Made by a program: the position numbers and the translations under genes | Shown here: piece by piece, positions 26,848 to 36,100 of the stretch | How the letters are laid out: each line of letters opens with the position of its first letter | How positions within the stretch are numbered: position 1 is the first letter of the stretch | NCBI GenBank assembly: GCA_937920725.1 | Contig: CALEUW010000021.1 | Coordinates: forward strand, 42,994 to 106,993 | DNA length: 64,000 nucleotides | Reading direction: 5' to 3' | DNA from: UMGS1601 sp900553335 | GTDB taxonomy: Bacteria; Bacillota; Clostridia; Oscillospirales; Ruminococcaceae | Notes under the pieces: generated by a model | What the model saw: only the letters and a program-made list of their open reading frames with translations | Told to the model about the DNA's origin: nothing | Databases searched by the model: none

Positions 26848-26938
26848 TTGATTTCACTCCGCTTCGCTCCATTCAATCAAGGAGCATAAAGGAGTGCCAG
26901 CACTCCGGTTGCGAAACCCAGTAAAACTGGGCTTTCGC
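26848..26938. other. Candidate origin of transfer (three consecutive hairpins)
   Basis: Three stems follow one another upstream of the MobC-like and relaxase genes: CTTGATT/AATCAAG (26848-26881), GGAGTGC/GCACTCC (26891-26906) and GCGAAACCCAGT/ACTGGGCTTTCGC (26911-26938). CTCCGCTTCGCTCC in the first loop is common near Gram-positive oriT sites. No nic consensus was identified, so this is positional evidence. Confidence 0.5.
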
Positions 26939-26950
26939 TCAAAAAAATGA

Positions 26951-27126
26951 CGGCAATGTGACACGCCGTAACACGGATTTTTGCCATTTGTGTTACGTTG
27001 TTATACGCTTTTTTGCCAATGTAACACAATGTTATACGGTTTGTGATACGTTGTGCAACGCATTTTTTACAGTTTGTAACACACTGTGCCACGCTTTTTC
27101 ACTACTTGTAGCACCTTGTGTCACAT
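26951..27126. repeat. Iterated TGTNNNAC repeats next to the candidate oriT
   Basis: About five imperfect ~36-nt units follow each other, each with two TGT-N2-AC or GTAACAC half-sites and separated by T-runs, for example TTTGTGTTACGTTGTTATAC, TTTGTGATACGTTGTGCAAC and TTTGTAACACACTGTGCCAC. The stretch lies between the hairpins and the ribbon-helix-helix gene and looks like a binding array (iterons or relaxosome sites). Confidence 0.6.
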
Positions 27127-27142
27127 CAAAAAGCAAAAAAAT

Positions 27143-27472
27143 TTACGTTTCCTCAAAATCAACTTCTTGAGGTACATAATCTATAAGGCTGTCTGCGACA
27201 TTGCTGATTTTTGCACAAGCGAGTTCGGTTGTTCTTACGACTTCCTTAACCAACATTCTATTTTCTTCTATGTTGTGGTTAATAGATTCTTGACAAATTG
27301 ACTTGACAATTTCAGGCAAGAAATTCGCAATTGAGGGTGTGTTTGATTTTACATACGACTCCAAAATGTAAATATAAAAATCATTCTTAGTTTTAAATTT
27401 CTTATGATGGTTTTTAAAAACATCATTTAATTTACTTGACAAATCATCATCTAATCTGATTGTTAGCTTCAT
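27143..27472 (-). CDS. Ribbon-helix-helix-like DNA-binding protein
   Basis: A 109-aa protein from the ATG at 27472 (MKLTIRLDDDLSSKLNDVF), with AAGGAG upstream; a longer frame into the neighbouring gene lacks a start signal. The first strand plus helix fits a ribbon-helix-helix fold, and the rest is helical and acidic. Its position beside the iterated repeats and oriT makes it a likely relaxosome or autoregulatory protein (TraY/ParG-like role). Confidence 0.65.
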   Translation of the reverse strand: MKLTIRLDDDLSSKLNDVFKNHHKKFKTKNDFYIYILESYVKSNTPSIANFLPEIVKSICQESINHNIEENRMLVKEVVRTTELACAKISNVADSLIDYVPQEVDFEET

Positions 27473-27495
27473 GATTTTTCTCCTTAAAATAATTT

Positions 27496-27518
27496 GAGTG
27501 GGACATAAAGTCCCACTC
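27496..27518 (-). repeat. Hairpin repeat before the ribbon-helix-helix gene
   Basis: GAGTGGGAC-ATAAA-GTCCCACTC, the longest stem of the family (9 bp), 24 nt before the start codon. No T-run follows it. Confidence 0.85.
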
Positions 27519-27539
27519 GCTGATAGAAATTCATATTGA

Positions 27540-27959
27540 TTATTGCTGAGGTAAAGTCTCATTCGCCGGCAGGATTTCTTCAAAATCGTCCAGCTCAGAT
27601 TCGCTTAATTCCTTTGCGATCGTTGCAGATTTTTCCTGCGGACGTGCAACCGGAAAGTCGAATTCGGTTACTAACAGTTCAACGCCGTTTACTATCTCCC
27701 CCTCTTTCGTAGTAAACCTTACATTACGCAAAGGACCTTTTACGATTATACCGTCGCCTTTATTAAAATGATCACATATGATTTTTGCTAAAGCTTCAAA
27801 TGCACTGCAAGTAAAAAAATCTGCATCACGTTCGTTATTTTTGTTCTTATAAGGGCGATCAACAGCGATTGTAAAGCGTGTGAATGTTTTGCCGTTTTTA
27901 GCAATTTTAATTGCCGGTGTGGCAGTTAATCTGCCATTAAATGTTGCTGTGTTTAACAT
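27540..27959 (-). CDS. Single-stranded DNA-binding protein, ICE copy 1
   Basis: A 139-aa SSB from the ATG at 27959 (MLNTATFNGRL) behind GGGAGG. The OB fold has ATPAIKIAKNGKTFTRFTIAVDR and DADFFTCSAFEALAKIICDHFNKGDGIIVKGPLRNV, with the conserved aromatic and KG turns. The tail reads LDDFEEILPANETLPQQ and lacks the D-D-x-x-P-F tip that binds partner proteins in bacterial SSBs, so it may only coat DNA. It is grouped with the transfer genes. Confidence 0.85.
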   Translation of the reverse strand: MLNTATFNGRLTATPAIKIAKNGKTFTRFTIAVDRPYKNKNNERDADFFTCSAFEALAKIICDHFNKGDGIIVKGPLRNVRFTTKEGEIVNGVELLVTEFDFPVARPQEKSATIAKELSESELDDFEEILPANETLPQQ

Positions 27960-27973
27960 AAGTCTTTCCTCCC

Positions 27974-28285
27974 TTAGTACTTTAAATTTGACGATAATGT
28001 TACATCTGAAGAACACACCTTAAATGAACCGTCTTTAAATTTTCTGAGTTCGCCTTTAACGCAAATTGTTTTACCATTCTGCAAATTTTCCTTACAGAAC
28101 TTTACCGTGCTATAATCTGAAACATAGACACAGACAAAGTCGTGATATTGCCGTTCGCCTTTGCTTGCAGGTCTGGGAACTGCCATTTGAAATTCAACGG
28201 TGTACTGACTGACATCGCTGATCTGCGGTTCGGTATTGACATATCCGGCGAGTTTTACACTGTTAGTTTTACTTTTAAAAATCAT
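27974..28285 (-). CDS. Short SSB-like OB-fold protein, ICE copy 2
   Basis: A 103-aa protein with an SSB-like core: VKLAGYVNTEPQISDVSQYTVEFQMAVPR, HDFVCVYVSDYSTVKFCKENLQNGKTICVKGELRKF and a last strand KVCSSDVTL. There is no tail at all. It is 14 nt upstream of SSB copy 1 and probably co-translated. It may be a DNA-binding accessory of transfer. Confidence 0.7.
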   Translation of the reverse strand: MIFKSKTNSVKLAGYVNTEPQISDVSQYTVEFQMAVPRPASKGERQYHDFVCVYVSDYSTVKFCKENLQNGKTICVKGELRKFKDGSFKVCSSDVTLSSNLKY

Positions 28286-28300
28286 TAATATTTCTCTCCT

Positions 28301-29035
28301 TTAGGGTTCAGTTGTAACAATTGGTGTGGATTCTGTTTCCGGCTCTGTAGTAACTTCTGCAAATTCTACATTTTCCCATGTATCAACTTCGTTAAAATCA
28401 CTATGTGCAATACTAACATAGCATTTGCAAATTTCGCTTGAGTGCTTTTCGCCTTTAATGATATTACCGAAGTCGTCAACTGTATCGCTGTCTGTATAAG
28501 GCAGCTTTTCATATTCAAACAGGATCACACAACTATCAAAGTCCAAATCGTCCAATTTTACTGTTACGGTACTGTGAAATTTGTTTTCGTCATTCTTATC
28601 AACATTAAAATCAGCCGAGTCTTCGTTTACAGTTGACGCATCAAACAATACTTTAATAATTTTAGGCTCTGTAATTGAAGGAACGTTGTATTCACTATCT
28701 GTAGGGTAATTGTAGTGCTCATAATATCGCTTTAATAACAAATCAAATCTTAGTTCCTTGTCATCATCATTTATTTGTGCATTGGTGATTTTCAAGTCGT
28801 ATTCATTTTCTATTGATATAGTTTGATCATAGTCCTCACTCAATATATCTTCCTGATCGTTACCGGACAACATTGACAACGGTTTTGAAGAAAAAGCAAG
28901 CAGATAAAGAATAACCATGCAAACTGTAAAAGCTGTATAAAACTTACTGCCTCGTGATTTTGTAGATAAAGTGTGTTTTTGTGCAGATTGAAGCTTGTCT
29001 GATACTGTGTTGATTCTGTCAGTTAATTTACCCAT
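28301..29035 (-). CDS. Single-pass membrane protein of the transfer cluster (VirB8-like by topology)
   Basis: A 244-aa protein from the ATG at 29035 (MGKLTDRINTV), behind AGGTGGTG and overlapping the VirB4 stop by 8 nt. A cytosolic stretch of about 30 residues, one helix (AFTVCMVILYLLAFS) and a ~190-residue outer domain ending in a Thr/Glu/Pro tail (TTEPETESTPIVTTEP) give the topology of VirB8/TcpC proteins, though I see no sequence signature. Sitting directly after virB4 supports a channel role. Confidence 0.55.
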   Translation of the reverse strand: MGKLTDRINTVSDKLQSAQKHTLSTKSRGSKFYTAFTVCMVILYLLAFSSKPLSMLSGNDQEDILSEDYDQTISIENEYDLKITNAQINDDDKELRFDLLLKRYYEHYNYPTDSEYNVPSITEPKIIKVLFDASTVNEDSADFNVDKNDENKFHSTVTVKLDDLDFDSCVILFEYEKLPYTDSDTVDDFGNIIKGEKHSSEICKCYVSIAHSDFNEVDTWENVEFAEVTTEPETESTPIVTTEP

Positions 29036-31514
29036 CAATATCACCACCTGAAAATTGTTTGTCCCGTGAGTTTCCGAAATATACAAAGTCCTCCGGCGGA
29101 ATATACCGTTGACATCTAAGCTTCATCTTTCCGCCTAAGCTCATGAGCATTTCTCCGGGAATGAAATTATCAGTACTTAGCAGCTCCGATTCGGTAAACT
29201 GCGGAAAAGCTTTCATTAAGGTTCCGACAGCTTCCGGAGGTTGTTTCATTATGAGCTTATATTGTATCAATCCGAAAATAGTCTTAATAATTTCCGTTCC
29301 CTCTGAAGCGCCGTCAGGGAAAAAGTCCGTAATAGACTGAGAAGCAAACCAAAGCCCTGCATCGTATTTTCTCGCACGTCTTCCCATTTTCTCAATAAAC
29401 TTAGTGCATTCTGGATTTTTAGTGTTGATAAATCTGTGAGCTTCATCTATAAGTGAAATAATGTATGACCTATCAAAAGCCTTGTTAATGACTTTATTGT
29501 AATAGGCATTATCACAAGTTTCAGACCACATCATCGACAGCACCTGAAACAAAACCGCATTATAGATGTTTTCTTCAAGCTCAGCTAAAGCTTGTACATC
29601 AAATACTATAAGCTTTTCATCTGTTATCCTAACGGTGCTGTGTCCATTGAACATTGAAGCGTATATACCTTCAGCAAGAGGTTTGAGCCACGCTTCAATA
29701 CGCTCATAAACACCTTTTTTAGTTTCTGTAAGATCTTCCTTATAATGAATGCCGTCCTCTTGATACAATCTGTTCCTTACCGTTTCCATCAAGTCAGAAA
29801 AAATCGGAAAATCTGTATGTTTAAGTTTAGATAATTCGGTTGATTCATCAATGCCAAACCGTTTAAATGTTTCGTAGAGCAAATCTTTAATTTCAGCCAT
29901 TTCTAAGTCATTAATTGACGGTATGTACTGATTGAAAAACGCTGAAATTCTTGACATTTCCGATGCGAAGTTGGTAGCTGATGCTGCTTCGGGAGATACA
30001 TTTGTAACGTCCTCATTATCAATTTCTGCAATCGCAGATCTCCTTAGTTCCAAAGGATTAAGCAACGAGTTCTTATTAAGCTTTATTACTTTACCGCCGA
30101 ATTCAGAGCAGATTCCGTAATATTCTCGCTCAATGTCGATAAGCATTACTTTATGTCCAAGTGCAAGTGCGTCTTGAGCCATAGCCTTAAGCGTTGCAGA
30201 TTTACCGCTTCCTTTAACTCCGATAAGCAACATATCATATGACGTTCTGAGTTTCCTGTCATTTAAAAATGTATCAAGTATAACAAGCCCGTGCGTATAT
30301 GTCTCTCCGAAATACAAACCGTTAGTATCTATCAGGGATTGATAGTAAAACGGATACTGTCGTTTAAATGTTTCCTGCAAGGGGATCGCTGTAAGCATAT
30401 TATTATTCATCATTACAAGAGATTCATACTCTGAAAGCATTTCGTTCTCACTTATATGAGCGTCTATTCCTATTTCCGCAAGGCTTAACATAGTGTCGCT
30501 TATCCGTTTGTTAAGCTCATCCTCGCTGTCAGCTGAGAGGTGTATACGCAAGGTTGATTTCATCATATGCTCATTAGACGCACGAATGCTATCATATAAC
30601 CTTTCAAGATCTGCCTGATCTCTATAGTTATCAAGCTCGTCTGTTCTCTCCTGCGAAATACTGCTTCGTGATTCGATCTCACGGATTGAACGTTTAAGCT
30701 CGTCTACTGTCTGACTTGTTTGCTGCATATAAGTGTCTAAGGTTATTTCTGCTCCCTGCATATTAGTAAACAAATACGCAAATGTTAAATCATCTATGTA
30801 CGACGGGAATTCGTGACAAGTGATAGTCGTACAGTATTTTTGATTATTGACAACATAATAATTGCTGAAAACATCAATCTGCTTTGGCATAATTTCTTCA
30901 GAATTAAAGTTGCTGCCTCTGTGCAGTAACTTTTTCATGAAGAACAACTCATCGTCTGCACTAAGCCTTTGCACATTGCAGTAACCGGTCATGCTATTTA
31001 TGTATCGACTTACAGCTTCATTAAGTTCATTGATGTTTTTACCATAAACCAAAAGATATGCTTGTCTGTCGTTTTGGTTGACCTCAATATTGCTCATCCA
31101 TTCATACTCACGATTCAGTATTTCTTTACATTTTGGATTATCTACTTTTGAAAGCCTATACTCGATATGTTTTTTCTGTTCATCAAGTATTGGACTTGAA
31201 TCTGTAAATATATACTTATAGTCAAGCGCTTTAACCGCCATTGTCGCACTTGCATATGAATTAAAAGCATTTCTAACGTCGTTATCATTAAAATTCATAA
31301 TATCGCAGCCGAAAATTGAAACGACAGCAACATAAATACTATCCGTTGCTGTTTTTAAAACAACTGTATTATCTTTGTTGCTGTCGCTATAGATTTTAAA
31401 TATTTTACTGAGCAGCTGTGCTTCAACAATAGGTTTTTCTTGTTTATCCCTTCGGTGTTCTCTTCTCTTTATGTTGCTGTTTCTCTTTTTTATTTTTTCT
31501 GAGATCCTTTTCAT
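29028..31514 (-). CDS. VirB4-like conjugation ATPase
   Basis: An 828-aa motor of the type IV secretion system. The N-terminal 400 residues form the VirB4 N-domain with coiled-coil stretches; Walker A is LLIGVKGSGKSATLKAMAQD (about 432-450) and Walker B is YIISLIDEAHRFINTK, followed by MGRRARKYDAGLWFASQSITDFFP, the hallmark of VirB4/TraE. Length is typical. Its start overlaps the PrgI-like gene by 71 nt, with AAAGGAGGAAAATCG upstream of the ATG. Confidence 0.95.
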   Translation of the reverse strand: MKRISEKIKKRNSNIKRREHRRDKQEKPIVEAQLLSKIFKIYSDSNKDNTVVLKTATDSIYVAVVSIFGCDIMNFNDNDVRNAFNSYASATMAVKALDYKYIFTDSSPILDEQKKHIEYRLSKVDNPKCKEILNREYEWMSNIEVNQNDRQAYLLVYGKNINELNEAVSRYINSMTGYCNVQRLSADDELFFMKKLLHRGSNFNSEEIMPKQIDVFSNYYVVNNQKYCTTITCHEFPSYIDDLTFAYLFTNMQGAEITLDTYMQQTSQTVDELKRSIREIESRSSISQERTDELDNYRDQADLERLYDSIRASNEHMMKSTLRIHLSADSEDELNKRISDTMLSLAEIGIDAHISENEMLSEYESLVMMNNNMLTAIPLQETFKRQYPFYYQSLIDTNGLYFGETYTHGLVILDTFLNDRKLRTSYDMLLIGVKGSGKSATLKAMAQDALALGHKVMLIDIEREYYGICSEFGGKVIKLNKNSLLNPLELRRSAIAEIDNEDVTNVSPEAASATNFASEMSRISAFFNQYIPSINDLEMAEIKDLLYETFKRFGIDESTELSKLKHTDFPIFSDLMETVRNRLYQEDGIHYKEDLTETKKGVYERIEAWLKPLAEGIYASMFNGHSTVRITDEKLIVFDVQALAELEENIYNAVLFQVLSMMWSETCDNAYYNKVINKAFDRSYIISLIDEAHRFINTKNPECTKFIEKMGRRARKYDAGLWFASQSITDFFPDGASEGTEIIKTIFGLIQYKLIMKQPPEAVGTLMKAFPQFTESELLSTDNFIPGEMLMSLGGKMKLRCQRYIPPEDFVYFGNSRDKQFSGGDIDG

Positions 31515-31839
31515 TTATACGATTTTCCTCCTTTCTGAAATATTCCATAGCTTTATCTGCTGTGTCGCTGTAATATGTTTTAGGCTTAATATGGGATACT
31601 AGCCATGCTTTGTATCCCATATAAAACTTTTGACGTGGATTTGTAACATCTTTTGCGGATAATACAAAAAATCCTATAACATTACCGGCAGTTAATAATA
31701 CAGATCCCCATGTCTGACACACAAGCGAACCTATGAAAATTCCCATTACAAGAGCAATTATAAGTCCGATAATTCGTGACATGGTAAAGTTTTTCCATAG
31801 CTTATTTTCAGATGTTGTTGACTTAGGTATCATTCCCAT
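31444..31839 (-). CDS. PrgI-like membrane protein of the secretion system
   Basis: A 131-aa protein with two adjacent membrane helices (SRIIGLIIALVMGIFIGSLV, SVLLTAGNVIGFFVLSA), then a cytosolic basic tail (KNKKEKQQHKEKRTPKG). KTTSENKLWKNFTMS-like N-terminus, helix hairpin and place between virB6- and virB4-like genes match PrgI/TcpF-type VirB3 equivalents of Gram-positive systems. Its start codon overlaps the upstream stop (TAATG). Confidence 0.75.
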   Translation of the reverse strand: MGMIPKSTTSENKLWKNFTMSRIIGLIIALVMGIFIGSLVCQTWGSVLLTAGNVIGFFVLSAKDVTNPRQKFYMGYKAWLVSHIKPKTYYSDTADKAMEYFRKEENRINEKDLRKNKKEKQQHKEKRTPKG

Positions 31840-34577
31840 TACTTATCAGCTCCTTTGGGTTTATTGTTTTTTAATTTGTTTGCGCTTTCTTTGGAGTTTA
31901 CTTGATTTTCAATTTTTCGTCTTTCAACACCTTGATTAAAACCAGCCTCATATTCATTTGCGATTCGTTGCTTTTGTGAATCAATGTCATTATTCTGAGG
32001 ACGACGGTCAACAACAGGCTTGTAAGATGAATTGTTTACTTTACGGTTTTGATTCTCCGAAGAAGATTTGTTTCTTCCGGAGTCACCTGTATCAGATCCA
32101 TTTGCATTAGTTGTATCAAGATTGTTGTTACCAATGTTTTTAGACTTTAAAGCGGCATTGTTTCGATTATATCGTTCGGAATTATATCTTGCATCATCAT
32201 TATTGCTACCAAAGTTTTTAGGCTTTACAACTGCATCGTTCCGATTATATCGTTCAGAATTATATCTCGCATCATCTCGAGCTTTGTTAGCATTAGCTGT
32301 ACCATTACTGTTATCAGCATTATTTGCAACCGGTTCAGCAGAGCTTGAACCGCCACTATCAGACTTTGAAATAACAGCATCTTTATAGTAATTCTGTCTG
32401 CCTTTAACTGCAGATCCTGAATTATAATTTGGTTGCTGTTTTTTAGCTTTAGAAAGATCCTTACGTGATTTAGCGCCATTAATACTATCCTTTTCAGATG
32501 CCGGAATTATTTTTCTTTTTAAGTTATCTTTTTTATATTCTCCTCTGTACACATTTCCTGCAACAGCTCCTGCGGCATACGACACTGCAGCTACAGCTTT
32601 TCCACCGTAACCTTTTGCATCTTTTACAGTGTTCTTAAAGTCCCTACCGTTTTCACCTTTAGATCCGTTATATATACCGCTGCCGAATCCTGATAAAGTA
32701 TGTCCAACGCCATGACTGATACCACGTCCAACTCCAACAGCTGTACGTCCTGCGGCATAAGCGCCAAGTAGTGCAGCCTGTCCTGATTTGACTCCTGCAT
32801 CGATTCCACAGATTTTTGTTACAATATCCGGACCGTCAATAGTAAATCTCCAACCGCCGAATACTATAAGCAGTTTTGTAATCCAACTTATGTTTTGACT
32901 AAATGTCCAAAGAAGTATTATGATGTATAGCTTAATAAGCAGTAAAACAATGATTATAACTATAAACGAAGAAATCACTTCTGATAGCAATCGCTTTGTT
33001 CTGCCAGATTCCTGAAGATCACTTGCAAATACAATAGGACCTATTATTTGCATAAAAACAATATCTAAAAGTAGTCTTACAAGACGTATGCCTGCTGCTA
33101 ATAGACAGATCAATACAGAGACAAGTACAATAGCTCCAAACACAAAATCATAATCGTATTTATACACGTTTTCAGTCAACGTAAAACCGTTCGCCAGATA
33201 TGTATATATTTCTACAGCTGCATCAATAGCCCAGTCCTTATCTTCTTCAAGATCTTCATCAGTATAGAGTTTTGTGAACGTGTAATCGTATTCTGTATCT
33301 TTTTCGCTCTCAATTTCATTTTGGTATGTATTAAGCTGCTGTGCAATTCCTGTTGATCTTAGTTGTGAAATAAGCATAGACATTAAAGTTTTAGGAGATT
33401 GTGATAGACTGTAATCATAAATATTTTCTGTCGTTGGAGTATCGACATTGATTATCTTTCCATTACTTAGTTCCTTTGAGATGTTGATGCTATAATCCTC
33501 TGTAAGATTCCATTTACCTGAAGTTGTATCCCATACCACACCTTCAAGCATTGTATGATTTACCTCCGGATTTGCTACCAAATTCTTATATATATCATAA
33601 CAAATATCAAACCACATCCTGTCTCCTCGTTCGGATCTGACATTCCATTCATTGTGCCCTCCTTCATCAAGTATCCAGCCGCCATAAACTGCTGTAAAAT
33701 TAGAAATTTTATGTCGTCCTTGGCTTGTTGTTGCAGATAGGAATTTTTCGTATAAATCGTTAAGCTGATCGCATCTTGCTTTAACTCCCAACATTTCTAA
33801 TATGTTATCGTCCGTGAGATCATCATACTTTTTGATATTCTTAGCTACAGGATCGGCTCCGGTCACCTTATATTTATACGGAGTATCTCCGTCAGAATCA
33901 ATCGTTGCATTTATGTTTACATTGTAAGGTATATCTTGCTTTGTCTTATAATCTTCTGTTTGTGAAATATATCGCTCTACTCCGTATTTGCCCGACTCTT
34001 CCATATCTACAGTAATAGATGACAATATGGAGTCCCCTATACTATGTTTAACATATGAGGTTGCGCCGGACGGATCTATCGCTTCCACGCTAGAAACTCC
34101 TGCGTCTTTTAAATCCGTAAGCGCTGAAATAAGAGCAGGAAAAGCTGCAATCAAGAACGCAGCCATTATTACAGATTTTACAAATGCACTCATTCTGCCT
34201 TTGTTATAAAAAATCATTAAAAAAATAGTACATCCAATCAGACAAATCAAAAATACTGCTGACGCCAAAGGATATATCCAACTATCAAAGTTGAAAAACT
34301 GTTTAACCCCTTCATAAATGTTCAAATGTAATACTTCATCAATAGCATCTTCGACCATGTCAATTAAACCGGCAATCGCTCTTAAAATAGTATATAATAT
34401 ATCACGACCTATGTCCTTTACAAAATTTGCAACCGATATTCTCTGTACAAGGTCATTGTCCCATGATCCGTAAGCGCAATCTGCTGCACTAACAGTTACT
34501 GTATAGCAAAAAAACGATATAAGGACAGCAAACAAAAGGCAAGAAAGTTTTTTGTGTTTCTTTAAAGTTTCATACAT
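31839..34577 (-). CDS. VirB6-like polytopic channel protein
   Basis: A 912-aa membrane protein: signal-like helix (residues 12-31), further helices near 105-155, then a large extracellular loop (about 165-470) and a cluster of helices about 475-600. The last 300 residues are hydrophilic, rich in Asn, Ser, Gln and Lys, with a tandem repeat (DDARYNSERYNRN occurs twice, DNA 32150-32290). The extreme C-terminus (NEYEAGFN, VERRKIENQ) resembles the relaxase C-terminus. It should form the inner-membrane pore. AGGAGG lies 8 nt before the ATG. Confidence 0.85.
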   Translation of the reverse strand: MYETLKKHKKLSCLLFAVLISFFCYTVTVSAADCAYGSWDNDLVQRISVANFVKDIGRDILYTILRAIAGLIDMVEDAIDEVLHLNIYEGVKQFFNFDSWIYPLASAVFLICLIGCTIFLMIFYNKGRMSAFVKSVIMAAFLIAAFPALISALTDLKDAGVSSVEAIDPSGATSYVKHSIGDSILSSITVDMEESGKYGVERYISQTEDYKTKQDIPYNVNINATIDSDGDTPYKYKVTGADPVAKNIKKYDDLTDDNILEMLGVKARCDQLNDLYEKFLSATTSQGRHKISNFTAVYGGWILDEGGHNEWNVRSERGDRMWFDICYDIYKNLVANPEVNHTMLEGVVWDTTSGKWNLTEDYSINISKELSNGKIINVDTPTTENIYDYSLSQSPKTLMSMLISQLRSTGIAQQLNTYQNEIESEKDTEYDYTFTKLYTDEDLEEDKDWAIDAAVEIYTYLANGFTLTENVYKYDYDFVFGAIVLVSVLICLLAAGIRLVRLLLDIVFMQIIGPIVFASDLQESGRTKRLLSEVISSFIVIIIVLLLIKLYIIILLWTFSQNISWITKLLIVFGGWRFTIDGPDIVTKICGIDAGVKSGQAALLGAYAAGRTAVGVGRGISHGVGHTLSGFGSGIYNGSKGENGRDFKNTVKDAKGYGGKAVAAVSYAAGAVAGNVYRGEYKKDNLKRKIIPASEKDSINGAKSRKDLSKAKKQQPNYNSGSAVKGRQNYYKDAVISKSDSGGSSSAEPVANNADNSNGTANANKARDDARYNSERYNRNDAVVKPKNFGSNNDDARYNSERYNRNNAALKSKNIGNNNLDTTNANGSDTGDSGRNKSSSENQNRKVNNSSYKPVVDRRPQNNDIDSQKQRIANEYEAGFNQGVERRKIENQVNSKESANKLKNNKPKGADK

Positions 34578-34602
34578 AAACTAGCCTCCTTATCAAAGAA
34601 AA

Positions 34603-34619
34603 CTCCGCATAATGCGGAG
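34603..34619 (-). terminator. Hairpin between the pilin-like and VirB6-like genes
   Basis: CTCCGCAT/ATGCGGAG, a perfect palindrome followed on the minus strand by TTTTC, starts 7 nt after the pilin-like stop. A leaky terminator here would raise pilin mRNA over the downstream genes. Confidence 0.6.
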
Positions 34620-34625
34620 CTTCCT

Positions 34626-35036
34626 TTAGTTGCCTGAAAACAGGCTGAGTATAAATGAACCTGCTGAAATAACGGCTACACCGATGCAAACGTATAACAG
34701 CCATGACTTAGCTATTTGTGCACCGCTTCTTCCAAGGAAAAAACATATACCTGCCAATATTAAAGCAATAAGAGCAGCCGCTCCTGCAATCAGCAGAAGT
34801 TTCGGCTTTAAGCCGTTTAAAAAGCTTAGAATACCGTCAACACTGTTTATAGATTCCGTTGAAAGACTTGCCATAGGCGTTATTTCTGCTGAATCTGAAT
34901 AGCTGCTTTCGTTTACCGGTGTATCAGCAGCCGAAGCGCTGATGCCAAGCATTGAAACCATGCTCAAACACATCATAACGAGTGTCATAAACATAACCGT
35001 AATTTTTCTTCTTAATGCAAATTTTGTTTTTGTCAT
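34626..35036 (-). CDS. VirB2-like small membrane subunit (pilin candidate)
   Basis: A 136-aa protein with a long signal peptide (cleavage near ASA-ADT, residue 37) and two membrane helices in the mature part (LLLIAGAAALIALILAGICFFLG and WLLYVCIGVAVISAGSFILSLF) joined by a short basic loop (RSGAQIAKS). This is the VirB2/TrbC topology. It precedes the VirB6-like gene and is followed by a leaky-looking terminator, as suits a highly made subunit. Confidence 0.75.
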   Translation of the reverse strand: MTKTKFALRRKITVMFMTLVMMCLSMVSMLGISASAADTPVNESSYSDSAEITPMASLSTESINSVDGILSFLNGLKPKLLLIAGAAALIALILAGICFFLGRSGAQIAKSWLLYVCIGVAVISAGSFILSLFSGN

Positions 35037-35058
35037 AATAATTTCTCCTTTTTTTAAA

Positions 35059-36099
35059 TTAAGAACGGCTGCAAGTCGGTTTTTTCTCGTTTACAATTTC
35101 CTTGTAAGTGGAAACCTTACGAGATTGACTTACAGCCGTTTTTGAGTTATAAGATTGATTTAAGCTTTCCTTAAAAGCTTTTAGAAGATCGTTTTGATCT
35201 TTACAGTCGGAATAAGCTTCCGGCATTGTCCGTATAGTGCAATTCAGATCAAACTTTTCAAATTTAGATTTGATTTTCATTGCACCTTCCCGTCCCGCAT
35301 CATCATTATCAAGCATTATTACAACGTTTGATATTTGCGGTCGGGATACTACATAATGCGATAACGCATTGTCGGCTGTGCCGCCTAACGCCAACACATT
35401 AAACCTTTTGTAGTAATCAGGATTGTTCCTTGCTTTTGCAGACATATTTCTCAGAGATAAGAAACTAAGGCTATCTATAAAGGCTTCAAATACAAAAACA
35501 GTATCAGAATTGCAATTAGAATCCAAATGAAATCCGTACCGTTTTTCGCTGCCTGTAACACAACCTCTGAATTTAGCTCCATATGTACTTGATGAACGAA
35601 GATCTGCGGATTTTGCTTCACCGTTTTCATCACATCCGACAGCTACTACATTATGCCTGACGTCTTCGTAAATAAGTCCTTGCTTAATGCAGTTGTTTAC
35701 TATGTGCCGATCCAGCTGCCGTGTTTTTACCAAGTAGGCAATTACTCGCTGATTATTACCGTTTCGTTCAGGCAATTCAAAGGGCTTGCGCTCATCAGCT
35801 TTCACTTCATCTGCCATTGAATAGGAATTAGAATTGCTTTCTATTCCAAGAAGCTCGTTCATAGCCTCCGGATAAGTAAGTCCTTCGATTTTTTGCTTCC
35901 AAGCCAAAACATCTGAGCCCTTTATTCCCTGAGAATTCCACGCCCAACCTTTCTGATCGGGATAGATCATCAATGAGTCGTGTTCTACGCACTGATAATA
36001 TCTGCCTGCCTTTTTGAACGTAAATCCGTTTGCCCTGTTAAGGTAGTCGATAATAGATATATTTGCTGCTTGCTCTTTTTGAGCGTCCGTAAATTTCAT
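35059..36099 (-). CDS. Toprim-domain primase-like protein (DUF3991 type)
   Basis: A protein of about 346 aa from the ATG at 36099 (MKFTDAQKEQAANISIIDYL). Residues 10-75 are a CHC2-like N-domain without the zinc ligands (HDSLMIYPDQKGWAWNSQGIKGSDVLAW), then a DUF3991-type middle (YLVKTRQLDRHIVNNCIKQGLIYED) and a Toprim domain with the catalytic Glu in FVFEAFIDSLS and the acid pair in IMLDNDDAGREG. It probably primes or processes transferred DNA. Its start overlaps the end of the SpoVG-like gene. Confidence 0.85.
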   Translation of the reverse strand: MKFTDAQKEQAANISIIDYLNRANGFTFKKAGRYYQCVEHDSLMIYPDQKGWAWNSQGIKGSDVLAWKQKIEGLTYPEAMNELLGIESNSNSYSMADEVKADERKPFELPERNGNNQRVIAYLVKTRQLDRHIVNNCIKQGLIYEDVRHNVVAVGCDENGEAKSADLRSSSTYGAKFRGCVTGSEKRYGFHLDSNCNSDTVFVFEAFIDSLSFLSLRNMSAKARNNPDYYKRFNVLALGGTADNALSHYVVSRPQISNVVIMLDNDDAGREGAMKIKSKFEKFDLNCTIRTMPEAYSDCKDQNDLLKAFKESLNQSYNSKTAVSQSRKVSTYKEIVNEKKPTCSRS

Positions 36100-36100
36100 A

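Noticed and set aside
26877..27301. Open frames over the iterated repeats, on both strands
   Set aside because: They translate the repeats into Cys/Thr/Val-rich strings without ribosome-binding sites; the stretch is better seen as a binding array.
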